Notes: generated by a model from the sequence alone, not told the origin. A stretch of 64,000 nt of DNA from Loripinus fragilis (GCA_964019695.1 OZ026524.1:65870223-65934222), one strand, 5' to 3'. Shown: positions 8,991-20,243, numbered from the stretch's first letter. Made by a program: numbers and translations.

Positions 8991-10790
8991 CCAGGTCAGA
9001 AGCCGCAGAACCAGGGTCTCCACTGTTAGCTTCCAGAACGTTCTATTTGAATTTGAATAAAAATGAAAAATACCACCCATCATCCCTTAAAATAGAAACT
9101 GTTCCAATTGATAATGGTGGAAAATTGGTTTAAACATATTTATTTCTTAAATAGATACATACAGATATAATAATAACAAATATTAAAAATAGGATTTGAA
9201 TGGAAGCTAAGCTAATGGTGGAAAATTCCATTTGGCATAAAGGTTAAACACAAGTGGGTATGACCAAAAATGCATCAATCACAGACCAAACACCACAGAC
9301 CAAGCCACGGCACGCCAGGATGGGACACTAAACACAATCACACAACAGCAATGCCACAATATTTCTCACACACCATATCGGGATTTTCGTAGGAAAGATA
9401 AACTAACGAAAAGCTGCACGTCGGCCGCACGCTGGCCGCACGTCGATCAATGACGTCATTGTAATGTTAAATTACGTCACCATGTCGCATCTCAGCGTAT
9501 ACAGGATTTTCCAAGTCGTTTTCATATTTTCCAATATAAAATGGTGAGCAAGAAAAAGAATCCATTATTCGTGTGAGGATGGGATAGAAAAATCCGTCCC
9601 TAGCGATCACCGTTTGTCATCATACGTGATGCCAACCGGTGATCCTCGAGCGGATTTTTTTATCCCACCCTCACACTCATATGGTGCATTCTTAAAGTCT
9701 CTCCCTGCAAAACCAGAAAGGACACTAAAAAGCACATTAAAAATAAGAACACCACATAAAAACCCTGCACACATTAGAAGCAACAGCAAATAATAATTCT
9801 AATGCACTTACTTTTGTAACGCGACGTCTGATTGGATATCGTCAAAAGTTTGCGACAGAATATCCTGCGATAAACTGTCGAAAACAGTTTGACGTCATTA
9901 ATTATGTCACATTTTGTCGGACGACGTGCGGCTTTATGGGGCTTGCAACGCTCCAATTTAATACGAGACTACAGAAGTGCATTAGAATAGGGATGACCAT
10001 ATTCAAAATTTTCATTTGAGGAGATACATTTGTATACCGGTATCGTTGAATAAAGGATATACGTTCGGAAATCACGTTTTACTGCTCCGCTCGCGCGTCG
10101 TCGTAAAACTAAATTTTCGACTGTATATCCGACGATATACATGTACCTCCCTGAATACAGTTATCCCCTAAATCATCAACAGCAGAGCCGCAAGCTAAGG
10201 ATGGACAGCAGCCGATGCCATCGTGGAGAGAGAGGGCGGGGAACATACACCCTACCGGTCGAAACCTCGCCCTTTTTGAAGGCCGTACAATTAACTGTTT
10301 CTTTGTAAAGTCATTCAAGTCTCGTTAAAATTGTGAAAAAAAAGAATTCTCCCAAAATACTTCTGTTTAAGTCGGTAAATTCTCATAAAAACTGATATAT
10401 ATATATATATTTTTTATTAATTCTCCAAAAATACCCATGTTCTCGTAAAAGTAAATAAATATTTTTTATGATTCCTACAAAAATACATTTGTTAAGGTCA
10501 GTAAATTCTCGTAAAAATAGTGAAATACATATATTTCATGAATTCTGTAAAAAAAATGTTAACGTTTATCACTTTAAGCATATCCGACGTTGGGCAAACC
10601 CTCTGGATCAAAACGATAGGATACATTTACAGTATACACATACGATACTCAAAGCACAAACCTCTTTTAAGGTCAAAATGGTATCATATGATGCCGAATA
10701 AACATAGCTGAAAAGTGGCACATGTATGTGGATAGATGGATACAATAAGCGTTTCTTAACCATGCCCAGACTTAGTATATGATCGTGGTT
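8991..10790. other. Gene-free region with small inverted repeats
   Basis: A hairpin pair lies at about 9571-9676 (GTGTGAGGATGGGATAG / TATCCCACCCTCACAC). AAGTGCATTAGAA words face each other near 9800 and 9973. A decayed tandem of about 70 bp containing AATTCTC(G/A)TAAAAA spans about 10325-10555. No gene can be supported. Confidence 0.5.
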
Positions 10791-10811
10791 CAGGATAAAA
10801 TAGACTTTTCT

Positions 10812-10854
10812 GAACCACGCCCAGTCTACACTAGACTGGGCGTGGTTCAGAAAC
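10812..10854. repeat. Perfect hairpin CTGAACCACGCCCAGTCTA
   Basis: TTCTGAACCACGCCCAGTCT and its exact reverse complement are separated by only a few bases. Longer imperfect arms extend to about 10780 and 10875. Confidence 0.75.
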
Positions 10855-11811
10855 GTCTATTATATCCTGCGGCACCAGAATGTCTGTCAAATGTCATCTT
10901 ATATTGTTTAACTGACCAGTGCACGCGACATAGTCCCACAAACAAAATCACACGTGTTCAATCTCGCATATTAATCGAGGTCTACGTTTAACTCTTTCCA
11001 TGTTGGGAAGCTTTCCATGCTTTTTCTTCAAATAATCGTTTTCCAAGTTCTTTCATGAATACCATCAGAGTGCCAAACAGTCTGGATCCATTTTGTGGGG
11101 CCTGATCTGGGTTCAAACTGTTTGCAAAGGTTATTAATAGATGACACCAGTAGACTTACATTTGTAAGGAACAGTTGGAGAAGGGGTGGTTTTCGGACAA
11201 GTGATCTATCGATTCACGTTAGCTCTATGTTTATTTAACAAAACAAAATATTACGTCTCTGTCACTCTTGGTTGGAAAGATAGTAGACATTTTTTTCTTT
11301 ATAACGAGTTTCGTGAAAAATTCAAAGTTAAATAGGTAAACTCACGCTAAAATTAGTTTCTAGTTTTTTTGTTTTTTTTTTTTGTTTTTTTTTTTTTTTT
11401 TTTTTCTTCAAAAAATATTTAAAATTCAAGAAACCAGTAAACGGGTACTTTGAAAAACCCGGTTAAAATAAGTCTAAGGCGGCATTTCACCAGGGTCTGC
11501 ACTTTTTGCAAAGGTATATTATAAAAAAAAGTATTATAAAATCTTCAGGGGCGGAAACAACACAAGTCATTAAAACAAATTGGCCGGCAACGCAAGGTGA
11601 CGTTACGAAATGGCGAATAAATTTGTCCACATAACATTAGGCCTGAAACACCTCATCTATAAATGAATTATCAGTTAGGGCGGTCAATAGCTTCATTTTA
11701 CGGTTACTCAACGACTCTGATAAGACGGCGCTTGCGTTTTGACGTGTGTACCCTTTAATGATTTGCTGCTCTGACAATGCACCTTAGAGCTGTCCTGTGC
11801 TTTAAATAGTA

Positions 11812-12024
11812 GGGTAAAGTCGGGTAAAATCGGACATCAGGTAAATTCGGACACACATTTGCAAACAGTGGAAATCCAGATGAGACGACTCATTGTGAGC
11901 CGTCTCATCAGGATTTTCACGGTTTGCTTAGTTAATTTATTTTTTATTCCAATAACTGAACTATGAAAGAAATAAGGTGGCTGTCCGAATTTAGCAGTCT
12001 GTCCGAATATTCCCGACTTTACCC
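11812..12024. mobile_element. 213-bp TA-flanked MITE with empty site in unit A
   Basis: The ends are GGGTAAAGTCGGGTAAAAT and the inverse GAATATTCCCGACTTTACCC, flanked by TA at 11810-11811 and 12025-12026. Unit A has the uninterrupted AAATAGTAGTTCTAG at 521-535, which proves insertion after the duplication. The interior holds a GAGACGACTCATTGTG..CCGTCTCATC hairpin. Confidence 0.85.
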
Positions 12025-12631
12025 TAGTTCTAATTTCGATTTTTCGAAAATAGCTCTGCGGTCTGTTTCTATTACGTAATCGGAATTTCCATTCGTTTGA
12101 CTCTTTGCGGAAAAGTTTGTATCAATAACCTTTGAAAACAGTTTACGCACGAAACGGAAGTCTTGATCTGGATCTGTAAACTGTTTGACACTGATGGTAT
12201 TGTTTTTGTTTTTTTTTATACCGAAATAATTGTTTGAAAATGTTAATATTGAAAACAAAATCTGCAAGCGTGAATAATAACCCAGTTAATTGAGGCACTG
12301 CATTTAGTGCATTATCGTTTCCAAATGTACCTTTTGACGTTACGAAATGGCGAATAAATAGTATGTTCACCTGGATGAATCAACTACATGATCGTGCGTG
12401 AGTGCGTGCGTGCGTGCGTGTGTGTGTGTGTTCGTTGCTTAATAGTGTGCATCTACATGTACATGTAATTGACCTAAACTGAAGAATTAAAAACGCATCA
12501 TCTATAAATGTAATAATGAACAATGTATTATATACTGTTAAGACAGTCAGGGATTATTGCCAATAATCAGCTTAGACTCAGATAAGACTGCACTTGTGTG
12601 TTCGCGCGTGTACCGTTTCATGAGATGCTGC

Positions 12632-12789
12632 TAAGACAATGCACCTGTATGTACATTAGATTCTACTTTCGTTTTTCAGAAAAGCTATAAATAGTACAAT
12701 CAATTTTTACGAAAGCTCTGCGACCTGTTACCATTATACAATCGGAATTCCCTAATTAATGCATCATATGTTATAAACAGGCATTAGAT
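12632..12789 (+). repeat. 158-bp target site duplication, left copy
   Basis: Runs from TAAGACAATGCACCTG to AGGCATTAGAT. It appears identical to 19782-19939 at a constant offset of 7150 bases. Unit A carries one uninterrupted version ending near 1279. Confidence 0.9.
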
Positions 12790-13750
12790 ATATATATTCT
12801 TTATTTCCTCCAAGTTCAGGAGAGCATACATAATACATACAGTTTCAAATTACAAAGAAAATACAACAGTAATAAACAAAAGAATTGAACGAATTTACAG
12901 AAGTTACTAGAAAAATAAGAAAATGGCAAAACAAGCCACTCTTATGACAAGAGCCAGTCCCTACTGATAACCAAATTACGTTCTGTGTCAATAAAAATGA
13001 CCATGGCGATTCATTTTATCAGTCAACCAACACCGTCGACACTAAGCACGGATACCATATAGACGCCTCTCAGAAGACACACTACGTCGGAACAACGTCG
13101 AATCTGCGTTGATGTGACGTCATTTTGTAACATCACCGTCGACACGACGCCGCTCCGACGCTGTATGCTTACTGAGCTAAAACAATTTATACTTTTAAAC
13201 ATAAATTGCACTCTTGAAGTAATCGAAACGATGCAAAAATATAAATATGTTAGAATATTATCAGCATTTGACCCATTTACCTCCTTAAAGCCTACTCTTG
13301 GCGAAACGAAATCCAAGCGTAAACAGAAGGGTTCAGGGAAGGTATATGCATACACTTTACAAGCACAAAAGTTTAGCACCCATCGCTTAAGCGACCAACT
13401 TAGGCCTAAACGTGTCTGCGTATCTATGTAGTCTCATCAGAACCTTCGCTACTCGCATATTGCTGAATAAACGTTTGTAGCAGATGAAGGTCCAAGAAAG
13501 GTACATATACAGTATAGAGTAAACACTGTTGGACATCTGAACAGTTACCACTGGTGGTATGACTCAATGATATGCTTTAAGTAACATCATCACTGCACAA
13601 CAATATTCTATCTAACACAGAGCATCTACGCATATTCAACCACGTATGCACGCGTGTTCGTGCGCACGTGAGTGCGTATGCACTGACACACTGTGCTAAT
13701 GACTTAGTGCATTTTCGTTGTTTAGCTAACGTACCCTGCGACAGATCTAT

Positions 13751-16700
13751 TTACAAAGCGAGAACAAGGTTTTGATTTAGTTTGCACAGTGATATAACAA
13801 ATAATTTTAAGCAATCTCTGATGTCATCTATATTTGATAATAGAGCATGGCAGCCTGAAAAAAGCAACGCTAGCTGCTCATCTGTAGGCAACGCTATGTA
13901 CAGGTTAAAAAAACCCAGGCCAAATCGAATTATTAATTTTCTCCACAGGTGTTCCCTGAATTCTTCTGTGCATCTACAGAACATCAGCAAGTGCTTTGTT
14001 TGAGCAGCATTTTCTTGACCACACTTGTGACATGCATAATATCTCGCACCAGTAAACATGTTACCAAGCAGATGAGCAGCCAGTCGAGCATATTTAGAAT
14101 AGTTTGGTGATTCTTTACAAATATCCCATAACATATACGGTGTGCTTGAATTATGTATTGTCAGAAACTTTTTAAATGACATAGAATTGGTGGACTTCAC
14201 TTGGTATTGCTGCCGAGTGAAGATGGCCAATTTCTCACGTATAATACTCTTCCATCTGTACTTATTTAAAAAGTTTCCAGTTACAATAAACTGCTCAATG
14301 TTATGAATTAAAGAATACTTCCCTAGTATTCGATATATATCTGGAATAAATCCCCTTTGGAGATGGCTATTTTTAGTATAATGACTGAGCCTATGCATAA
14401 ATATTTGCTTTATAGTACAATCGCTAGGCAGGCGACACAACTGACCCCAAAACACCATTTTTCTGTAATCAATTTCAAGCTCTATCGAGTTTAAGCCTAA
14501 AAGTGACAAAGTTACATCTGTATCAGTATTTCTCGGGAGACTTTGCATAAATTTAACACAAAAACGATGAGCTCTCTCTAGTGTTGAGAGCTGAGTAGGG
14601 GACAGTTGCGACCATACCTCGCATCCATACAAAGCTTTAGGCAACACAATCGATTTATAAATGTGCTTGGCTGTAAGAGGGGTAAACCCATCCTCATGCA
14701 GCCCGCAGTTTACTAAACTTAGAAAGGTGGTTTTTAGCTTCGTACTGGCTTCTTTTGTTACAGTATTAAGAGCCATGTCACTTTCGATTGTAATGCCTAA
14801 ATGCTTATATTGGCTTGTTTCGGGTACTTCCTGCTCACCAAGTTTCCATATTCGAGAAGGCATTAGTTGATTAGACAATTTTTCATTAAACACCATAACA
14901 GAGCTCTTAATGGCATTATACTCGTATCCCCATTTTAAGGCATATTCAAAACAAATACGCAGCATTTTTCCCAAGGCTGCCTTCGAAAATGAAATCAAAA
15001 CCATATCGTCCGCCACAGTTGGGCAACAACAGCTTATATGATAAAAACACATTCCTAGTTTAGAGTTCTCTAGCTCATACATTAGATCATTTATAAAGAG
15101 CAAGTAAAATGGAGGGGAAATAACTCTTCCTTGTCCTGTACCTCTTAACACGGAAAACCAACCTGATTTACAATTTTGACATTTTACACAACTTTTCATA
15201 CCAGTGAAAAGATTTTGAAATACTTTGAATATCCGCTTATTTATGCCAGATCTGTACAGTTTATAGAAAAGACCATCGTGCCAAACACAGTCAAATGCCT
15301 TTTTGACATCTAAGAAACAGACATATAGCTTACTACCGTTTTCCTTTGCATGAAAGACTAATTCTCGTAACATAAATGAAGTCATAAGGCAACCAAAATT
15401 CTTTTGAAAGCCACCTTGAAGATGATGTATTTGTGGACGGATATTATCAAACAGTTCAATTCTTGTTAATAGAATCCTTTCTAGTAATTTCGTAACAACG
15501 GGGGTCAGTGTGATAGCTCTATAGCTGTCTGGGTTATCCCTCTTTTTCCGCCCACCCTTAAACAATGAAATTATCACCCCTTTTTTCATTTCTCTTGGCG
15601 CAAAGGAAAACTGTAGAACTGCATTGAAAAGCTTTGCCAATAATTTATATAAGAAGTCCCCGCCAAATATAATATGTTCATAAGTGATCCCATCTTCACC
15701 CGCAGCTTTTCCCCTATGTGCTAAGCGAGCAGCTGCTTGTACCTCATCTGCGGTTATAATTGGACACTCAGTGAGAGAAGATTCATCAGCTAGAGACTCA
15801 TTGATGTTGCGCATCTCTCTAGTGATATGACATTTGAACTCATCATCAAAACTACCTTCGTGTCTGCCATATAGCGATTCAAAGTGTTTGGCCCATCCAT
15901 CTGCAACCTCTTGCGGGGTAGATACGATTCTACCATTAAAATTTACTTCAGAACCTGAGAACGAATTAGATTGCTTTCGTCTGGAGTTGACATGTCGCCA
16001 AAACAAGTCACTATTTACTTCTGCTAACCTATCAATTTCTTCAATTTGCTTTTTCATATACACCTGCACATAAAAACGATGCTTTCGTCGAAATAATGCT
16101 TTAGCCAATTTATACATTTTGTAAGTGGGGTGGCAATTTCCCCTTAGCTTACCATGAGTTATCCATTCTGCCCGCTTTTGTTTCATATCACTATGCAGTG
16201 AGCTTAACTCATTGTTCCAGTACGGTTTTAAAAATGGCTTGAATCGCTTTAGAGGAAAACATAGTTTAGCGGAAGCGTTTACTTCATTTACCAGTGTCAA
16301 ATATGCTCGTGTGATGTCCTCATTCGAGCCTATTTCACCCTGGTCTAAATCCAACAAAACCTTATTATTTTGTAATGAACATTTATACGTGTCAATTTGA
16401 TCAGAATTTGCATTTTTCCAGTTTATACTCTGTTCACAAACCGGAGATACAATCTGCTGTTGATTTTGTGGTAGCTTCAGTTGACAAAAAACAGGACGAT
16501 GTCTGGACACATTTAAACAGTCATCTTCACATATCTCACAGCTCTCAACCAAATCAAGCTTATCACTGGGTATGATAATGTGATCAAGGAGCGATTCGTA
16601 CCTACCATCATAAGAGACATATGACGATTTAGCGCCCGAACAAATGTCTAACGTATTTACAGATACACTGTTATTGTCTTGCATAAAGTCCAGAAAACAA

Positions 16701-17233
16701 GACAATCTACCTGTTGCATGTGCGTGTATAGAGGTCGGTGCCATATTAACATTCATATCACCCATTAAAACTACAGTACCTTTTTCAGAGTACAAACTCA
16801 TAATATTCCTTAAACGGTCAATATAATCTCTATATGAAGAGATGGGGTGATTACTACATGGCAAATATACTTGAAAAAAATACAAAGAGCAATTGTGATT
16901 TAAAACAAATTTTACACCAATAATCCTGTCATCGTCGAAAAATAAGGGCACTATATTCGCATTGTGCTTCTTATGCCATAATATGGCCACGCCCCCTTTA
17001 CCGACCCGTCGTCGACCAGGAAAACGTAACGAGAAATCAGAAACAGCGTGGCAATGATAGTTACTATTGATTTGATTTAAAAAGTGCAAATCTTTTTCGT
17101 ATAGCCAGTGTTCTGCTATTCCGCATATGTCTATATTATTTTTATATAAAGATTGACATAAGTATGATGAGCTTGACATTATTCCTGTAGCATTCCACGT
17201 AAGTATTCTTAAGTGTTGATTGAGTGTACCCAT
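13751..17233 (-). CDS. LINE ORF2: endonuclease and reverse transcriptase
   Basis: 1160 residues, uninterrupted. The N-terminal ~250 residues are an APE-type endonuclease: LTWNATGI, AEHWL, GKGGVAILW, GDMNVN, SLLDHIIIP and SRHRPVF mark its conserved blocks. A reverse transcriptase follows (NPDSYRAITLTPVVTKLLER, FLDVKKAFDCVWHDGL, GTGQGRVISP and the catalytic VADDMVLIS near residue 735). Near residues 1065-1085 is a C-x2-C..H-x4-C zinc-binding motif (CHKCGQ..KHLLMFC), common after RT in this LINE group. No RNase H domain is seen. The residue before ADD is V instead of the usual Y or F, with an unusual Cys-rich insert just before it, which could lower activity. It acts with ORF1 in target-primed reverse transcription. 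Confidence 0.9.
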   Translation of the reverse strand: MGTLNQHLRILTWNATGIMSSSSYLCQSLYKNNIDICGIAEHWLYEKDLHFLNQINSNYHCHAVSDFSLRFPGRRRVGKGGVAILWHKKHNANIVPLFFDDDRIIGVKFVLNHNCSLYFFQVYLPCSNHPISSYRDYIDRLRNIMSLYSEKGTVVLMGDMNVNMAPTSIHAHATGRLSCFLDFMQDNNSVSVNTLDICSGAKSSYVSYDGRYESLLDHIIIPSDKLDLVESCEICEDDCLNVSRHRPVFCQLKLPQNQQQIVSPVCEQSINWKNANSDQIDTYKCSLQNNKVLLDLDQGEIGSNEDITRAYLTLVNEVNASAKLCFPLKRFKPFLKPYWNNELSSLHSDMKQKRAEWITHGKLRGNCHPTYKMYKLAKALFRRKHRFYVQVYMKKQIEEIDRLAEVNSDLFWRHVNSRRKQSNSFSGSEVNFNGRIVSTPQEVADGWAKHFESLYGRHEGSFDDEFKCHITREMRNINESLADESSLTECPIITADEVQAAARLAHRGKAAGEDGITYEHIIFGGDFLYKLLAKLFNAVLQFSFAPREMKKGVIISLFKGGRKKRDNPDSYRAITLTPVVTKLLERILLTRIELFDNIRPQIHHLQGGFQKNFGCLMTSFMLRELVFHAKENGSKLYVCFLDVKKAFDCVWHDGLFYKLYRSGINKRIFKVFQNLFTGMKSCVKCQNCKSGWFSVLRGTGQGRVISPPFYLLFINDLMYELENSKLGMCFYHISCCCPTVADDMVLISFSKAALGKMLRICFEYALKWGYEYNAIKSSVMVFNEKLSNQLMPSRIWKLGEQEVPETSQYKHLGITIESDMALNTVTKEASTKLKTTFLSLVNCGLHEDGFTPLTAKHIYKSIVLPKALYGCEVWSQLSPTQLSTLERAHRFCVKFMQSLPRNTDTDVTLSLLGLNSIELEIDYRKMVFWGQLCRLPSDCTIKQIFMHRLSHYTKNSHLQRGFIPDIYRILGKYSLIHNIEQFIVTGNFLNKYRWKSIIREKLAIFTRQQYQVKSTNSMSFKKFLTIHNSSTPYMLWDICKESPNYSKYARLAAHLLGNMFTGARYYACHKCGQENAAQTKHLLMFCRCTEEFREHLWRKLIIRFGLGFFNLYIALPTDEQLALLFSGCHALLSNIDDIRDCLKLFVISLCKLNQNLVLAL

Positions 17234-17287
17234 TAAAGTGAGATTAAAGTACCCCTTTTAATAACTTACAGTGAGCTTAACCTGGTA

Positions 17288-19366
17288 TCAATCCAGGTTT
17301 GCCCCATCCCTCAGTGGTGAGAATGGGTTATACTCATCAACGTCGGAACGACCATAATAATTATATCGTGCACGCTGGTTGAAGTCGCGTCTGTTTCTTG
17401 ATCTATCATCGGTACGGTCATACCATGGTCGACATATAACGCCACGAGGCCAAAATCTCGAATTTTCAATCAGATGAGTATACTCATTGTCTTCAACATT
17501 AAGCCTAATAACGACCGAATCTCTGTCCCTTCTGCTCCGCCAAATACTTACCCATGTGACTGTTGGACCGTGTCGCTTGCGGACATACTGTTCAATCGCA
17601 TTTTCCGTTATACCTGACGTAAAGCCCCCCAAATAATAACGTTTGGGCCTTTTCCTAATGTATTTGATAAAGTCTTCATCCTCAATACTTCCCACTTCGG
17701 ACAAAACGGTTGCACTTTCAAGGTGCGCTTCGTCGACGTTTTGGCGCGATTGAAAGCTGGTACGTACGGGAATGTTTTTAGCATGTGCTGACGGCAGACT
17801 ACCATCCAGCGCGCGTACTGGTAGTAGCGTTCTTGACGCATTATCATACCCAGTATATGAAGAGGCGCCCTCAGATACATCAAAGACACGATGGGAAACT
17901 TGGCCTATTTCTTTTCTATTTCTGCCTGACCCAGAATATGTGCCAGCTACCTCGCTGTACAAGGCAGTATGTACAGCAGTGGTGGGAGACTGTGGCGAAA
18001 CTATACTATCCTGGACTCTAGTAACAGTATTCATGGTATGACAATTATCTGTGCCTGTCTCATTACGTGATAGCTCCACCACAGGGCTATTCACATGAGA
18101 TGGAATATTTACATTGGGTCGATGTTCGACAGCCTCTGCCAGCCACACGTCACTTTGGTTCATCTGACCTACAGAGGTGTTCATCAATGCTGTCTGTGGG
18201 TTGCAGGCAGTTGTGTCTGCCTCCTCCCCACAGACAGCATTTTGAACTGGTGCCAGACCCTCATTATTTCCACACTGATTATCAACTGAAACAGAACCAG
18301 ATTCTGACACATTACTATTATCATCACTATGCACAGAGATTTGAGGGTTTGCACCCGTCAGCTCCGACACACCACATCTGCTCACTTCAACAGACTGTAA
18401 ATTACTCATACCATTAGTACCAGTATCAGAATGCTGCGATTTTCTGTTTTTCTTGGAAGCAGATGCAGGCTTAGCTGATGAAGTGTGCCGTACTGACGCG
18501 AGCGAATCCTCAAATAAATCAACAGTATCTTCCAAAGTTTTCATGTTCTGTCTCATTAAGCGAAATTCATTTTTCAGCTGAACCACACCCATGGATTTGT
18601 CCGATTCTATACGTTCTGTAGCTAGCTTTATATCAGTCATAAATTTACTCATCGTTGTAGACAATAGATGGAAGTCGGATTTTAGTGAAGCAATAGACAG
18701 TTTAAGCGCCTGTACCTCCGAAGAACGAGCTGACTCAATAGCAACATGCTTTTGTTTGGTATTTAACAGTTCAGCTTTCACAGTAATCATGTCATGGATC
18801 AAAGATTTGATCTCAGCAGAATATTCACAGTGTTGTATCGTACTGTTGCCGCGAATGGGAGTTGACACTGCTCGAGTAGCACGACCAGGACGTATCATAT
18901 CTTTCATATCGGAGTATTCACCACCTTCCATTATAGACATCAAGGTATGTATGTCATATGCGAGTTTCACTGCAACTGTATCCCCATTGCGCGTGTTGAC
19001 TCTACGTTTGAGTTCGCACTGTAAGCCATATGGAAAAGTGTCACTCTCTCTGATCTCTTCAAAAAGCGTTTTGCGATAGTTTTCTAGAGTTACTTCGCAC
19101 GATGCCTCATTCAGCAGGACTCTATTTACAAACATTTCTTTAGGCAAGCCCCTATAGAGAACTACCAGTTTATTGAACACCTGTTGTGCTTGAGTCGCCA
19201 TATCTATCACAAGTTCAGTATTACCATTTCTGAAACTATCATCACTAGATTCATATTCTGCCTTAACGAACGGGACCTTTACATCTGTTAAGGCACCATC
19301 CCCATTTTCAATCACAGCTGGAGATAGTTCTGTAAAAACAGGAGTATTATCAATGGTATCTTCCAT
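17288..19366 (-). CDS. LINE ORF1: RNA-binding-type protein
   Basis: 692 residues, uninterrupted, lying 54 bp upstream of ORF2. Residues about 195-300 have a heptad-like, charged pattern that suggests a coiled coil. A long Ser/Thr/Asn-rich linker follows. Near the C-terminus (about 575-660) is the block KRYYLGGFTSGITENAI..VTWVSIWRSRR..FWPRGVICRPWY, a conserved ORF1 module of invertebrate non-LTR elements that I read as RRM-like. An Arg-rich tail (DRSRNRRDFNQRARYN) would favour nucleic acid binding. There is no zinc knuckle. The role is inferred as ORF1p-like RNP formation. Confidence 0.75.
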   Translation of the reverse strand: MEDTIDNTPVFTELSPAVIENGDGALTDVKVPFVKAEYESSDDSFRNGNTELVIDMATQAQQVFNKLVVLYRGLPKEMFVNRVLLNEASCEVTLENYRKTLFEEIRESDTFPYGLQCELKRRVNTRNGDTVAVKLAYDIHTLMSIMEGGEYSDMKDMIRPGRATRAVSTPIRGNSTIQHCEYSAEIKSLIHDMITVKAELLNTKQKHVAIESARSSEVQALKLSIASLKSDFHLLSTTMSKFMTDIKLATERIESDKSMGVVQLKNEFRLMRQNMKTLEDTVDLFEDSLASVRHTSSAKPASASKKNRKSQHSDTGTNGMSNLQSVEVSRCGVSELTGANPQISVHSDDNSNVSESGSVSVDNQCGNNEGLAPVQNAVCGEEADTTACNPQTALMNTSVGQMNQSDVWLAEAVEHRPNVNIPSHVNSPVVELSRNETGTDNCHTMNTVTRVQDSIVSPQSPTTAVHTALYSEVAGTYSGSGRNRKEIGQVSHRVFDVSEGASSYTGYDNASRTLLPVRALDGSLPSAHAKNIPVRTSFQSRQNVDEAHLESATVLSEVGSIEDEDFIKYIRKRPKRYYLGGFTSGITENAIEQYVRKRHGPTVTWVSIWRSRRDRDSVVIRLNVEDNEYTHLIENSRFWPRGVICRPWYDRTDDRSRNRRDFNQRARYNYYGRSDVDEYNPFSPLRDGANLD

Positions 19367-19781
19367 CGTTCATGTATTCACCACCAGAAACCTTTCACGT
19401 TGATACTGTACGCTCAGGACCGTGAGCAAGTTAAATCATGCGTGACGAAAATTCGGCTATATTCCAACTCTTTTTAAACCGTTATTCTGAACTTCGATTA
19501 ACCATAGGGCCTTCAAGGCAATGTTAGTGGGCACCTGTGTATATTAGGCAAATCTTTTGTTCTCTTTGTTAGGAATATATTGAATTTATGAAATTAATGA
19601 AAATTCAAAAAGTACCACATTTTGCGAATCCTCATATCCACAATCCGAAAGAGCAATTAGAATCGCATGTCCATGAGAAATTTTAACACAAAAATGTCAA
19701 TATTTATCACTAAATTTGCAAAAAAACATTCCTGCAAATTTTTACACGACCAAGCTGAACCATATCACGTGACCACACCTG
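19367..19781 (-). promoter_or_regulatory. LINE 5' UTR / probable internal promoter region
   Basis: 415 bp between the ORF1 ATG and the 5' insertion boundary. It contains CACGTGAT near 19764-19771. Promoter activity is expected for a full-length LINE but no element-specific motif can be asserted. Confidence 0.4.
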
Positions 19782-19939
19782 TAAGACAATGCACCTGTAT
19801 GTACATTAGATTCTACTTTCGTTTTTCAGAAAAGCTATAAATAGTACAATCAATTTTTACGAAAGCTCTGCGACCTGTTACCATTATACAATCGGAATTC
19901 CCTAATTAATGCATCATATGTTATAAACAGGCATTAGAT
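19782..19939 (+). repeat. 158-bp target site duplication, right copy
   Basis: Appears identical to 12632-12789. After its end, the sequence continues with GCTTATAGACAAGTG, matching unit A from about 1280 onward. Confidence 0.9.
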
Positions 19940-19994
19940 GCTTATAGACAAGTGATTATACTGTTTGTACTATTTAAGATTAAAATAAAAACGT

Positions 19995-20108
19995 TCCCTT
20001 GTCCAAACAACTCCGATCAAACCTTAAATCATGCAGGATATACCCTTAACGAACAAAACAAGAAAATATTATTTTTTGGTATAAGCCTGTGGGAACCACC
20101 GACCGGCT
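19995..20108. repeat. Split repeat B2 (outer)
   Basis: TTCCCTTGTCCAAACAACTC through AACCACCGACCGGCT. It matches 20410-20524. Its ends are partly the reverse complement of repeat A (AGGTGGACAAACAAGGGAAA; GGCCGGTCGTTCCC). Confidence 0.85.
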
Positions 20109-20243
20109 ATCCAATTTAATATACCATTTCATACAAATGTTATACACAGGAATGCATCATTCTCAGCACAATTTCTAACCAACCCGTACTTCATTCATTA
20201 TGAAAATACGCAACCTACTTTCCTGACCTAATTTTTATCGACA

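Larger units (their letters stand above)
11199..12789 (+). other. Unit-B upstream region, paralogous to 1-1280
   Basis: Collinear with the unit-A upstream block: GATAAGACGGCGCTTGCG, TAAATAGTA, TACGTAATCGGAATTTCC, the TG microsatellite, CATGAGATGCTG, and AGGCATTAGAT at the end. Differences include a poly-T run near 11360-11405 and the MITE at 11812-12024. Confidence 0.75.
12790..19781 (-). mobile_element. Full-length APE-type LINE (CR1/L2-like), minus strand
   Basis: The 6992-bp insertion contains, in its own sense (minus strand), a 5' UTR (19781-19367), ORF1 (19366-17288), 54 bases of spacer, ORF2 (17233-13751) and a 3' UTR of about 960 bp ending in an AT-rich (AT)n tail at 12790-12800. Both ORFs are open for their full length. 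The insertion is bounded by a 158-bp duplication, far longer than the usual target duplication of such elements. Clade assignment (CR1/L2-like, no RNase H) is from domain order and is moderate. Confidence 0.85.

Noticed and set aside
18067..19079. Plus-strand frames of 64-162 codons inside the LINE
   Set aside because: Antisense shadows of ORF1, which has clear domain order on the minus strand.
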